12,165 nucleotides of DNA from an uncultured Angelakisella sp. (GTDB taxonomy: Bacteria; Bacillota; Clostridia; Oscillospirales; Ruminococcaceae). Shown here one piece after another: positions 1-5,895 of the stretch; the stretch's first letter is position 1; each line of letters starts with the position of its first letter. Both the position numbers and the translations under genes were made by a program. Location: NCBI GenBank assembly GCA_910585525.1, contig CAJUFR010000062.1, positions 1 to 12,165 of the forward strand, read 5' to 3'. The notes beneath the pieces were generated by a model. It was given only the letters and a program-made list of their open reading frames with translations. It was not told where the DNA came from and made no database searches.

Positions 1-23
1 GCCGGGGGCGCTTCTCTGTTCTT

Positions 24-752
24 TTATTCTTCCCAGTTGTGCCAGACGCTTTGGACGTCGTCGTTGTCCTCCAGCAGTTCCAGCAGCTTTGCCATCTTGT
101 CGGCCTGCTCCTGGTCGGGGATGGCGGTGTAGGTGGTGGGGATAAAGGCGGCCTCGGCGGAGGAGAGGGTGTAGCCCTTGGCCTCCAGGCCCTCCCGGAC
201 GGCGCGGACGTCGGCCACGGCGCAGAGCACCTCGACGCACTCCTCCTCGAAGTTCACGTCCTCGGCCCCCACGTCGAAGCAGTCCTCCATCACCTTCTCC
301 TCGTCCAGTTCCTCGTCGGGGTTGTCGATGATGACCAGGCCGCTTTGGGTGAAGAGGAAGGAGACGCAGCCGTTCTGGCCCAGGTTTCCGCCGCACTTAT
401 CGAAGTAGTGGCGCAGATCCCCGGCGGTGCGGTTGCGGTTGTCGGTCAGGGTCTCCACGATGACCGCCACGCCGCAGGGGCCGTAGCCCTCATAGGTGAT
501 CTCCTCGTAGGAATCCTTGTTATCGCTCCCCGCCGCCTTCTTGATGCAGCGGTCGATGTTGTCGTTGGGCATATTACAGGCCTTGGCCTTGGCGATGCAG
601 TCCCGGAGTTTGCCGTTGGTGGAGGGGTCGGGCCCTCCCTCCTTTACCGCCACCGAGATCTCCCGGGCCACCTTGGTGAACACCTTGGCCCTGGCGGCGT
701 CGGATGCCCCCTTCTTCCGCTTGATGTTGTTCCACTTGGAATGTCCTGACAT
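24..752 (-). CDS. yebC: YebC/PmpR family translation and regulatory protein
   Basis: The 242-residue protein opens with MSGHSKWNNIKRKKGASDAARAK, the hallmark N-terminus of the YebC/PmpR/TACO1 family, and has the family's normal length of about 240-250 residues. Other family blocks are visible, such as GKLRDCIAKAKACNMPNDNIDRCIKKAAG (residues about 47-75) and YEEITYEGYGPCGVAVIVETLTDNRNRTA (about 82-110), followed by an acidic C-terminal domain. Members are cytosolic; they were first described as DNA-binding regulators, and more recent work on relatives points to a role in translation, relieving ribosome stalling. Which role applies here cannot be read from the sequence. The ATG is supported by AAGGA about 10 nt upstream. 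The gene lies directly behind the tRNA terminator and I see no promoter of its own in the 34 bp between them. What follows its stop lies outside the window. Confidence 0.95.
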   Translation of the reverse strand: MSGHSKWNNIKRKKGASDAARAKVFTKVAREISVAVKEGGPDPSTNGKLRDCIAKAKACNMPNDNIDRCIKKAAGSDNKDSYEEITYEGYGPCGVAVIVETLTDNRNRTAGDLRHYFDKCGGNLGQNGCVSFLFTQSGLVIIDNPDEELDEEKVMEDCFDVGAEDVNFEEECVEVLCAVADVRAVREGLEAKGYTLSSAEAAFIPTTYTAIPDQEQADKMAKLLELLEDNDDVQSVWHNWEE

Positions 753-786
753 CGAAAATACATCCTTTCTTGCTGGCTCTTACCGC

Positions 787-824
787 AAAAATGCTCTGCC
801 AGATGAACAGGGCAGAGCATTTTT
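787..824 (-). terminator. Rho-independent terminator after the tRNA operon (bidirectional shape)
   Basis: Two 14-nt arms, AAAAATGCTCTGCC and GGCAGAGCATTTTT, are perfect complements around a 10-nt loop. The A and T ends of the stem give a U tract in either direction. On the minus strand it begins 10 nt after the encoded CCA end of tRNA-Cys, so it should end the tRNA transcript. It also stands between that operon and yebC. Confidence 0.88.
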
Positions 825-834
825 GAAAATCGTT

Positions 835-908
<74 letters not shown>

Positions 909-912
909 AAAT

Positions 913-1072
913 GAACCTGTACTGACAGTGGGGGAATGACGAATGGACGGAGATTTTTCTGGCTGGCAAGGAAAAAAGCACAGGAATACTTTGTGTATTC
1001 CGAGCATTTTTGACGTAGCCAGACGGGAAAAGCGCCGTTCAGGCGGCGTTTCACCACTGTCAGTGCAGGTTC
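913..1072 (+). repeat. Concentric inverted-repeat element, copy 1 (160 bp, MITE-like or structured RNA)
   Basis: Terminal arms at 913-931 and 1054-1072 are complementary over 19 positions with one T/G wobble (ends GAACCTGT and CAGGTTC). A middle stem TCTGGCT (958-964) pairs with AGCCAGA (1017-1023), and a central hairpin GGAATAC (983-989) pairs with GTATTCC (995-1001) around a 5-nt loop. All three share a centre at about 991-992. A side hairpin CGCCG/CGGCG lies near 1032-1047. The element resembles 11309-11469 in size, layout and parts of its sequence. It sits between two tRNA genes. Without it only about 9 bp would separate tRNA-Gly from tRNA-Cys, which suggests insertion. I see no target-site duplication and no coding capacity of its own. 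The plus orientation is assigned from alignment to the other copy and is tentative. Confidence 0.75.
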
Positions 1073-1077
1073 CTGCA

Positions 1078-1153
1078 TGGAGCGGGTTACGAGGCTCGAA
1101 CTCGCTACCTCCACCTTGGCAAGGTGGCGCTCTACCAGATGAGCTAAACCCGC
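1078..1153 (-). tRNA. tRNA-Gly (anticodon GCC)
   Basis: On the minus strand the acceptor arms GCGGGTT (1147-1153) and AACCCGC (1082-1088) pair perfectly. The anticodon arm is CCACC-TTGCCAA-GGTGG, giving anticodon GCC. The T arm has GTTCGAGCC in its loop region. Discriminator U and an encoded CCA (1078-1080) are present. Only 3 nt separate it from tRNA-Asp, so the two are surely cotranscribed. Confidence 0.97.
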
Positions 1154-1156
1154 AAA

Positions 1157-1233
1157 TGGCGACCCGGATGGGGCTCGAACCCACGACCTCTAGCGTGACA
1201 GGCTAGCGTTCTAACCAACTGAACTACCGGGCC
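1157..1233 (-). tRNA. tRNA-Asp (anticodon GTC)
   Basis: On the minus strand the acceptor GGCCCGG (1227-1233) pairs with CCGGGTC (1161-1167) with one G-U pair. The anticodon arm is CTAGC-CTGTCAC-GCTAG, giving anticodon GTC. The T loop contains GTTCGAGCC. Discriminator G and an encoded CCA (1157-1159) follow. This is the first gene of the tRNA operon, about 45 bp downstream of the -10 box. Confidence 0.97.
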
Positions 1234-1278
1234 ATACTCCCCGTTGCCTTGCTGCCAAGGCCCCAAGGAACGTTATCT

Positions 1279-1318
1279 ATTGTACTATATATCTGCCCCG
1301 CTGTCAACTGTTTTTTTG
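1279..1318 (-). promoter_or_regulatory. Strong housekeeping promoter of the tRNA operon with A-tract upstream element
   Basis: On the minus strand a perfect -35 box TTGACA (1302-1307) is followed after exactly 17 bp by TACAAT (1279-1284), one mismatch from the -10 consensus. A run of seven A residues (about 1311-1317) lies just upstream of the -35, as in UP elements of stable-RNA promoters. Transcription would start near 1272, leaving a leader of about 40 nt before tRNA-Asp. Confidence 0.85.
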
Positions 1319-1335
1319 CCGTCCCGGACATCAAA

Positions 1336-1370
1336 TTGAAAAGAAAACTATTCTGCATCTATGGTATAAT
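1336..1370 (+). promoter_or_regulatory. Probable extended -10 promoter of ogt
   Basis: TGGTATAAT (1362-1370) is a perfect -10 box TATAAT with the TG extension one base upstream. The nearest -35-like TTGAAA (1336-1341) is 23 bp away, too far for a normal spacer, so the promoter would depend on the extended -10. It is divergent from the tRNA promoter about 30 bp away and lies about 55 bp before the ogt start codon. No operator was recognised. Confidence 0.6.
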
Positions 1371-1426
1371 CTATGTAACGGACGACCCAGACATTCCCTT
1401 TCCATCCAACAGGAAGGAGACATCAC

Positions 1427-1948
1427 ATGAACAGCTACACCGTCTACCCCTTCCCCTTTGGCCAGCTGAAGATCGAGTACCAGGGGGACACCGTCACCCT
1501 CCTGACCCGGACCGGGGAACCTGTCCGGGAGGAGGGGCGGAACCATCTCACCCACCGGGTGTTCCTCCAGGTCACCCAGTACCTGGAGGGCCAGCGCCAG
1601 ACCTTCGACTTCCCCTACCTTCTCCGGGGCACCCCGTTCCAGCAGCGGGTGTGGCAGGCCCTCTGCGCCATCCCCTACGGGGAGACCCGGACCTACGGGG
1701 AGGTGGCCGCCATGGTGGGCAGCCCCAAGGCCTGCCGGGCGGTGGGGATGGCCAACCACCATAACCCCATCCTCATCGCCGTGCCCTGCCACCGGGTCAT
1801 CGGCGCCAGCGGCAAGCTGGTGGGCTACGGCAGCGGCTTGGACATGAAGGAGGCGCTGCTCCGGCTGGAAAAACAGGTCATGGCTGCCGGGGCTGGCTCT
1901 CCTCCTTCCGGCTGGCCATCTCCAGCAGTTCCTCCCGGGGGAAGGTGA
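1427..1948 (+). CDS. ogt: Methylated-DNA--protein-cysteine methyltransferase (O6-alkylguanine repair)
   Basis: The protein removes alkyl groups from O6 of guanine (and O4 of thymine) in DNA by irreversible transfer to its own cysteine. The active-site motif IAVPCHRVIG places the acceptor at C121. The DNA-binding region FQQRVWQALCAIPYGETRTY (residues 71-90), the KACRAVGMANHHNP segment with the likely arginine finger R104, and GYGSGLDMKEALLRLE after the active site all fit the Ogt/Ada-C family. The family fold seems to end near residue 150. The last 23 residues (VMAAGAGSPPSGWPSPAVPPGGR) are Pro/Gly/Ala-rich and are read antisense from hslO codons. The ATG has a strong AGGAAGGAG 7 nt upstream. 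It is the only plus-strand gene here, has its own promoter, and converges on hslO. Confidence 0.95.
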   Translation: MNSYTVYPFPFGQLKIEYQGDTVTLLTRTGEPVREEGRNHLTHRVFLQVTQYLEGQRQTFDFPYLLRGTPFQQRVWQALCAIPYGETRTYGEVAAMVGSPKACRAVGMANHHNPILIAVPCHRVIGASGKLVGYGSGLDMKEALLRLEKQVMAAGAGSPPSGWPSPAVPPGGR

Positions 1949-2777
1949 AGCGATCACGGCAGAAGTGGCAGCACAGTTCCGCCTGGCCGTCCTCCTCCGC
2001 CATGGCCCGGAGTTCCCCGGCCCCCAGGGATGCCAGGGCGGCGGCCATCCGCTGCCGGGTGCAATCGCAGCGGTACTCCACGGTGCGGGCGTCCAGGACA
2101 CGGGGCTCCATCCCCGCCAGGGCCCGCAGCGCCAATTCCTCCGGGGTAAGGCCGTCGCAGATCAGCTGGGTCACCGGGGGCATGGCCAGGGTGTTTTGCT
2201 CCACCTGGCTGATCTCCTCCTCCCCCGCCCCGGGGAGCAGCTGGAGGAGGTACCCCCCTGCCGCCTTCACCGTCAGGTCGGTGTCCACCAGCACCCCCAG
2301 GGCGCAGACGGTGGGCACCTGCTCGCTGGTGGCGAAGTAGCTGGTGATGTCCTCGGCGATCTCCCCGGAGACCAGGGGCACCAGCCCCACATAGGGCTCC
2401 CCCCGCCCCTGGTCACGGATGACGTAGAGTTTCCCCTCCCTGCCCACCGCACCGGAGACATCCAGCTTGCCCCGGGGGTTGAGTGGTATCTCCACCACCG
2501 GGTTGGTGGCGTAGGCCTTGGCGTTGCCGGCGGCGTCGGCCACAGCGATCACCGAACCGGCGGGACCGCCGCCGCTGACCCCCAAGGTGATGGAATGACC
2601 CTCCCCCTTGAGCATCGAGCCCATGATGGAGGCGGCGGTGAGCAGCCGCCCGGTGGCCGCGGTGACCACGGCGCTGCTCCGGTGGATCCGCTCCAGTTCC
2701 CCCACCATGTCGGTGGAATCCAACGCGTAACAGACGGCCATCCCGTTGCCGGAGATGGCCCGGATGAGTTTGCCCAT
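1878..2777 (-). CDS. hslO: Hsp33 redox-regulated chaperone
   Basis: The 299-residue protein is Hsp33, a cytosolic holdase that oxidative stress together with unfolding turns on. Its C-terminal redox switch is complete: C237-x-C239, a 30-residue linker, then C270-x-x-C273, within the known CXC-X27-32-CXXC pattern for one zinc ion. An extra C269 adjoins the second pair. The N-terminus MGKLIRAISGNGM, the VTAATGRLLTAASIMGSMLKGE segment (about 37-58) and the SGGGPAGSVIAVAD segment are typical. The ATG at 2777 is chosen because AGGAGG (2786-2791) sits 8 nt upstream and the preceding in-frame residues are not Hsp33-like. It starts 2 bp after the methyltransferase stop, so it is translationally coupled. 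Its last 71 bp overlap the convergent ogt gene. Confidence 0.95.
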   Translation of the reverse strand: MGKLIRAISGNGMAVCYALDSTDMVGELERIHRSSAVVTAATGRLLTAASIMGSMLKGEGHSITLGVSGGGPAGSVIAVADAAGNAKAYATNPVVEIPLNPRGKLDVSGAVGREGKLYVIRDQGRGEPYVGLVPLVSGEIAEDITSYFATSEQVPTVCALGVLVDTDLTVKAAGGYLLQLLPGAGEEEISQVEQNTLAMPPVTQLICDGLTPEELALRALAGMEPRVLDARTVEYRCDCTRQRMAAALASLGAGELRAMAEEDGQAELCCHFCRDRFTFPREELLEMASRKEESQPRQP

Positions 2778-2779
2778 TT

Positions 2780-3529
2780 TTATATCCTCCTGGCGATATA
2801 GACGATGCGCTGCTCCTGGGGGCCGGGGGCGGCGTCGGCGTAGTCCCCCCGCAGCCCCAGCAGCCGGAAGCCCTCCTGCTCCAGCAGGGCCTGGATCTTT
2901 TCGGCGGGGTAGGCCCGCTCCCAAAAGGTCTCGTGGTACCGGGTGTACCGGCCCTTCTCCCCCTTGGCGAAAAAGTCCAGTTCGATCTCCACCCGGTCAT
3001 CCCGGGGGTCCAGGGTGTTCTGCCAGACGCAGTAGACCTCCTCCGTCTCCCGGACGAAGGTGGAGCCCCCCAGCACCTCCCGGTGCTTGTAGGGGGTATT
3101 CATGTCAAAGAGGAACAGCCCCCCGGGCTCGGTGAAGAGCCAGACCCGGTGGAACACCTGCCGTAGGCTCTCCGGCCCCGGAAGGTGGTTGAGACTGTCC
3201 AGGGTGCAGAGGGTGGTATCCACCGTGCCGTACAGGTCCAATTCCTCCATCCTCTGGCAGAGGTACAGGACGGGAGGTTCCAGCCCGGCGCTTTTTGCCA
3301 TGGCCTGGGCCAGCATCTCCTGGGAGCCGTCCACCCCGATGACCTCCGCCCCCAGCCGGGCCAACTCCACCGCCAGGGAGCCGGTGCCGCACGCCAAATC
3401 GAGGACAAGCCGAAACCTGCCCCCGTATATTTCCGCCAGCTTCTTGAGGTACGCCCCGTGGCCCCGGTAATCCACATCCGCCGTCAGGGCGTCGTAGTAC
3501 CGGGCGAAGGCCATCTCATAACCGGCCAT
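2780..3529 (-). CDS. Class I SAM-dependent methyltransferase (YqeM-like)
   Basis: A 249-residue protein with the Rossmann SAM-binding signature: motif I LVLDLACGTG at residues 41-50, then the acidic ribose-binding residue in VIGVDGSQEML (about 63-73), and DTTLCTLDSLNHL as the motif-IV region. The N-terminal MAGYEMAFARYYDALTADVDY and the overall layout resemble the YqeM/CcbJ-like methyltransferases of Firmicutes. The substrate cannot be told from the sequence. I start it at the ATG at 3529, which overlaps the end of yerC by 14 bp, because family members begin just before the F-x-x-x-YD motif. A longer frame to 3568 has no Shine-Dalgarno site. The site before 3529 is weak, suggesting coupling to yerC translation. 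It is followed after 2 bp by hslO. Confidence 0.85.
   Translation of the reverse strand: MAGYEMAFARYYDALTADVDYRGHGAYLKKLAEIYGGRFRLVLDLACGTGSLAVELARLGAEVIGVDGSQEMLAQAMAKSAGLEPPVLYLCQRMEELDLYGTVDTTLCTLDSLNHLPGPESLRQVFHRVWLFTEPGGLFLFDMNTPYKHREVLGGSTFVRETEEVYCVWQNTLDPRDDRVEIELDFFAKGEKGRYTRYHETFWERAYPAEKIQALLEQEGFRLLGLRGDYADAAPGPQEQRIVYIARRI
2786..2791 (-). promoter_or_regulatory. Shine-Dalgarno site fixing the hslO start
   Basis: AGGAGG on the minus strand lies 8 nt before the hslO ATG at 2777 and within the last codons of the upstream methyltransferase. It decides between this start and a longer reading frame reaching back to 2924. Confidence 0.8.
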
Positions 3530-3818
3530 CTTCTTTGTCGAGCCTTTCAAAGATGATATCGTAGCCATCGGCGCCGTAGTTCAGGGAACGGTTCACCCGG
3601 CTGATGGTGGCGGTGCTGGCCCCGGTGGCCTGGACGATATCACTGTACACCCGGTGATCACTGAGCATCTTGGCCACCTGGAGCCGCTGGGACAGCGCCT
3701 TCAGTTCCGGCACGGTGCACAGGTCGTCGAAGAAGCGGTCGCACTCCTCCATGCTTTGCAGCGAGAGCACCGCCCGGTAAAGATACTCCACATTGGAATC
3801 CTTCAATTTGGGATTCAT
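3516..3818 (-). CDS. yerC: YerC/YecD family TrpR-like DNA-binding protein
   Basis: A 100-residue protein of the TrpR-related YerC/YecD family, recognised by MNPKLKDSNVEYLYRAVLSLQ at the N-terminus, the FFDDLCTVPELKALSQRLQVAKML helix and the helix-turn-helix DIVQATGASTATISRVNRSL (about residues 61-80). TrpR binds DNA as a dimer with tryptophan as co-repressor; for YerC proteins the ligand and targets are not established, so calling it a Trp regulator would be over-reading. The ATG at 3818 is preceded by a G-rich site (AAGGGGG) at good distance. A GTG 9 bp upstream would sit on that site and is less likely. It is first in an operon with the methyltransferase and hslO, and may regulate that operon, which is inference only. 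Confidence 0.88.
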   Translation of the reverse strand: MNPKLKDSNVEYLYRAVLSLQSMEECDRFFDDLCTVPELKALSQRLQVAKMLSDHRVYSDIVQATGASTATISRVNRSLNYGADGYDIIFERLDKEDGRL

Positions 3819-3841
3819 GAGAAACACCCCCTTGCCCTACA

Positions 3842-3870
3842 AGTTTACCATTTCAGCGTGTAAAAGTAAA
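3842..3870 (-). promoter_or_regulatory. Probable promoter of the yerC operon
   Basis: On the minus strand TTTACT (3865-3870) and TAAACT (3842-3847) are 17 bp apart, each with 4 of 6 consensus bases. TGG directly before the -10 gives the extended -10 dinucleotide. Transcription would start near 3835, about 17 nt before the yerC ATG. It lies just after the lysA terminator, where a new promoter is expected. Confidence 0.5.
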
Positions 3871-3881
3871 GATGCTATTGG

Positions 3882-3959
3882 AAAAAAACTGACAGCATTT
3901 TGATATTTTCCCCGTTCCCGGCGGGGAAATATAGAAAATCTGCCGAAAAGCTGTTCAGT
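3882..3959 (-). terminator. Rho-independent terminator after lysA, overlapping its stop codon
   Basis: On the minus strand ACTGAACAGC (3950-3959) pairs with GCTGTCAGT (3888-3896) apart from one bulged base, and this stem is followed at once by seven T residues (3882-3888). Inside it a second stem, TTTCCCCG/CGGGGAAA (3907-3914 with 3922-3929), closes a 7-nt loop. The lysA stop codon is part of the outer stem. The inner stem alone has no U tract, so termination would rely on the outer one. Confidence 0.65.
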
Positions 3960-5256
3960 CCAGGTCGTTGCGGACAAGGTCCTCCAGGGTCTCCCGGCGG
4001 ATGATGAGCCGGTGGCCCTTTTCCCCCACCAGCACCATGGCGGGGCGGGGGATGCGGTTGTAGTTGCTGGCCATGGAGTAGTGGTAGGCCCCGGTGGAGA
4101 GCATCGCCACCAGGTCCCCGGGGGCCACCGGCTGGAGGGGGACGTTCTCCCCCAGCAGGTCGCCGCTTTCGCAGCATTTGCCCGCCACCGTCACCACCCG
4201 GGCGGGGGGCTGCCCGGCCCGGGCCGCCGCCAGGAAGGTGTAGTCCGCCTGGTAGAGGGCGTGGCGGGGGGCGTCGGCCATACTGCCGTCCACCGAAACG
4301 TAGGTGCGCACCCCGGGTATCTCCTTCACCCCGCCCACCCGGTAGAGGGTGACCCCCGCCGTCCCCACGATGGACCGCCCCGGCTCGATGATGACAAAGG
4401 GCATGGGGAAGTCCCGCTCCCCACAGAACTCCTTCACCGTCCGGGAGACCTCCTCCATGTACCGGCTGTAGGGCACCGGGTCGTTGTCCGGTATGTAGGG
4501 GATGCCGAAGCCGCCCCCCAGGTCCAGTTCCGGCAGCGCCGTCCCGGTCGCCCGGCGGATGCTGTCCATCAGTTCCAGCATCACCCGGGCGGCGTGGCAG
4601 AAGGGCTGGATGTCGAATATCTGGGAGCCGATGTGGCAGTGGAGTCCCCGCAGTTCCAGTTCCTTGGCCGCCAGCGCCTCCTTCACCGCCGCCATGGCCT
4701 CCCCGGTCTCCAGGGCGAAGCCGAACTTGCTGTCGATCTGGCCGGTGCGGATGAAGCTGTGGGTGTGGGCGTCGATGCCCGGCTTGACCCGGAGCAGGAT
4801 GCCGGGGCGCTTGCCGGTGGCGGCGGCCATGGTGTCCAGCAGCCGCAGTTCGGTGAGGTTATCCACCACGATCCGACCCACCCCGTAGTCCAGGGCCATA
4901 GCCAGTTCGTCGGGGGTCTTGTTGTTGCCGTGGAGGATGAGCCTTTTCCCGGGGACCCCCGCCGCCCGGGCGGTGTACAGTTCCCCGGCCGAGACCACGT
5001 CCAGCCCCAGCCCCTCCTCCGCCACCAGGCGGCAGACCGCCTTGCAGCAGAGGGCCTTGCTGGCGTAGGCCACCAGCCCCCGGCCGCCGTAGAACTCCTC
5101 CATGGAGCGGCGGTACTGGCGGCAGTTGTCCCGCAGTTCCTCCTCGCTCATCAGGTAGAGGGGGGTGCCGTACCGCTCCGCCAGTTCCACGGTATCCTCC
5201 CCCCCTATGGTGAGGTGGCCCAGGCTGTTGATATCCAGATGGGGTGAAACGAACAT
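3955..5256 (-). CDS. lysA: Diaminopimelate decarboxylase
   Basis: LysA is the last enzyme of lysine synthesis, a cytosolic PLP enzyme that decarboxylates meso-diaminopimelate to L-lysine. The 433-residue protein has the fold-III decarboxylase landmarks in order: YASKA with the PLP-binding K67, the LHCHIGSQ segment with the pyridoxal-stacking His, the phosphate-binding glycine loop ELDLGGGFGIPY, EPGRSIVG, and CESGD carrying the catalytic Cys from the partner subunit, then a late Tyr in GAYHYSM. The ATG at 5256 is chosen because GGAG lies 9 nt upstream and homologues begin near this point. The gene starts 4 bp after ysxC ends, so the two are cotranscribed. Lysine synthesis has no direct link to the protease genes upstream. 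No lysine riboswitch is seen in front of it. Confidence 0.95.
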   Translation of the reverse strand: MFVSPHLDINSLGHLTIGGEDTVELAERYGTPLYLMSEEELRDNCRQYRRSMEEFYGGRGLVAYASKALCCKAVCRLVAEEGLGLDVVSAGELYTARAAGVPGKRLILHGNNKTPDELAMALDYGVGRIVVDNLTELRLLDTMAAATGKRPGILLRVKPGIDAHTHSFIRTGQIDSKFGFALETGEAMAAVKEALAAKELELRGLHCHIGSQIFDIQPFCHAARVMLELMDSIRRATGTALPELDLGGGFGIPYIPDNDPVPYSRYMEEVSRTVKEFCGERDFPMPFVIIEPGRSIVGTAGVTLYRVGGVKEIPGVRTYVSVDGSMADAPRHALYQADYTFLAAARAGQPPARVVTVAGKCCESGDLLGENVPLQPVAPGDLVAMLSTGAYHYSMASNYNRIPRPAMVLVGEKGHRLIIRRETLEDLVRNDLD

Positions 5257-5260
5257 TCCT

Positions 5261-5869
5261 TTACTCTCCTTCTTCCTCCCCCAGGAGGTCATTTTCCAAC
5301 TGGTCCAGGATGGCCCGCAGTTCCTCCCGCCCCTCCCCGGTCTGGGCGGAGAAGGGGAGGATGGCCAGTTCCTCCCCCATGGGCAGTTCCTGGCGGAAGG
5401 CCGCCAGACGCTCCCGGCGCTCCCGGGGGGACAGCTTATCCACCTTGGTTAGCACCACCAAAAAGGGCAGTTCCTGGTCGATGAGGAAATCCAGCATCTG
5501 TAAGTCCTCCCGGGAAGGGGGGTGGCGGCTGTCCACCAGGGAGAGGACCAGGGCGATGTCCCGGTCCTGGGCAAAGTAGCCCTCCATCAGCCCGGCCCAC
5601 CGCTGCTTCTCCCGCTGGCTCACCTTGGCGTAGCCATAGCCGGGCAGGTCCACAAAGGTCATGTTCTCCGCCTGGAAGAAGTTGATGGTGGCGGTTTTGC
5701 CGGGGGTGGCGCTGACCCGGGCCAGGCCCTTCTGCTGGAACAGGGCGTTGATGAGGGAGGACTTGCCCACGTTGGAGCGGCCGGCGAACACCACCTCCGG
5801 CGTTCCGGAGGGGGGCAGCTGCCCGGCGGTGCCAAAGGAGGTGAGGAAGGTCACCTTGTGATAATTCAT
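5261..5869 (-). CDS. ysxC: Ribosome biogenesis GTP-binding protein YsxC/EngB
   Basis: A 202-residue GTPase of the TrmE-Era-EngA-EngB group, needed in Firmicutes for a late step of 50S subunit assembly. All GTPase motifs are present: G1 GRSNVGKS (30-37), G2 TPGKT (55-59), G3 DLPGYG (74-79), G4 TKVD (141-144) and G5 SAQTG (174-178). The length is the family norm. The ATG has AAGGA about 8 nt upstream. It lies in the common Firmicutes position downstream of lon, although here a gene for an unrecognised 159-residue protein separates the two. lysA follows after 4 bp. The tail is acidic (LLGEEEGE). Confidence 0.96.
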   Translation of the reverse strand: MNYHKVTFLTSFGTAGQLPPSGTPEVVFAGRSNVGKSSLINALFQQKGLARVSATPGKTATINFFQAENMTFVDLPGYGYAKVSQREKQRWAGLMEGYFAQDRDIALVLSLVDSRHPPSREDLQMLDFLIDQELPFLVVLTKVDKLSPRERRERLAAFRQELPMGEELAILPFSAQTGEGREELRAILDQLENDLLGEEEGE

Positions 5870-5895
5870 GTCGTTATCCTTTTCTATCCTGTATG

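Noticed and set aside
965..1016. Central hairpin of the repeat element as a conserved terminator
   Set aside because: Copy 1 has an A tract and U tract around the hairpin, but copy 2 has them reversed, so termination cannot be the conserved function of the family. It may still act locally in copy 1.
2778..2924. N-terminal extension of Hsp33 to 2924
   Set aside because: The extra residues are read out of frame from the methyltransferase gene. MGKLIRAISGNGM with AGGAGG upstream is the family start.
4012..5247. A long plus-strand open frame opposite lysA, and similar ones opposite clpX (9274-10629) and hslO (1965-2801)
   Set aside because: They have the same cause: antisense frames kept open by high GC, with compositions unlike real proteins and no start signals.
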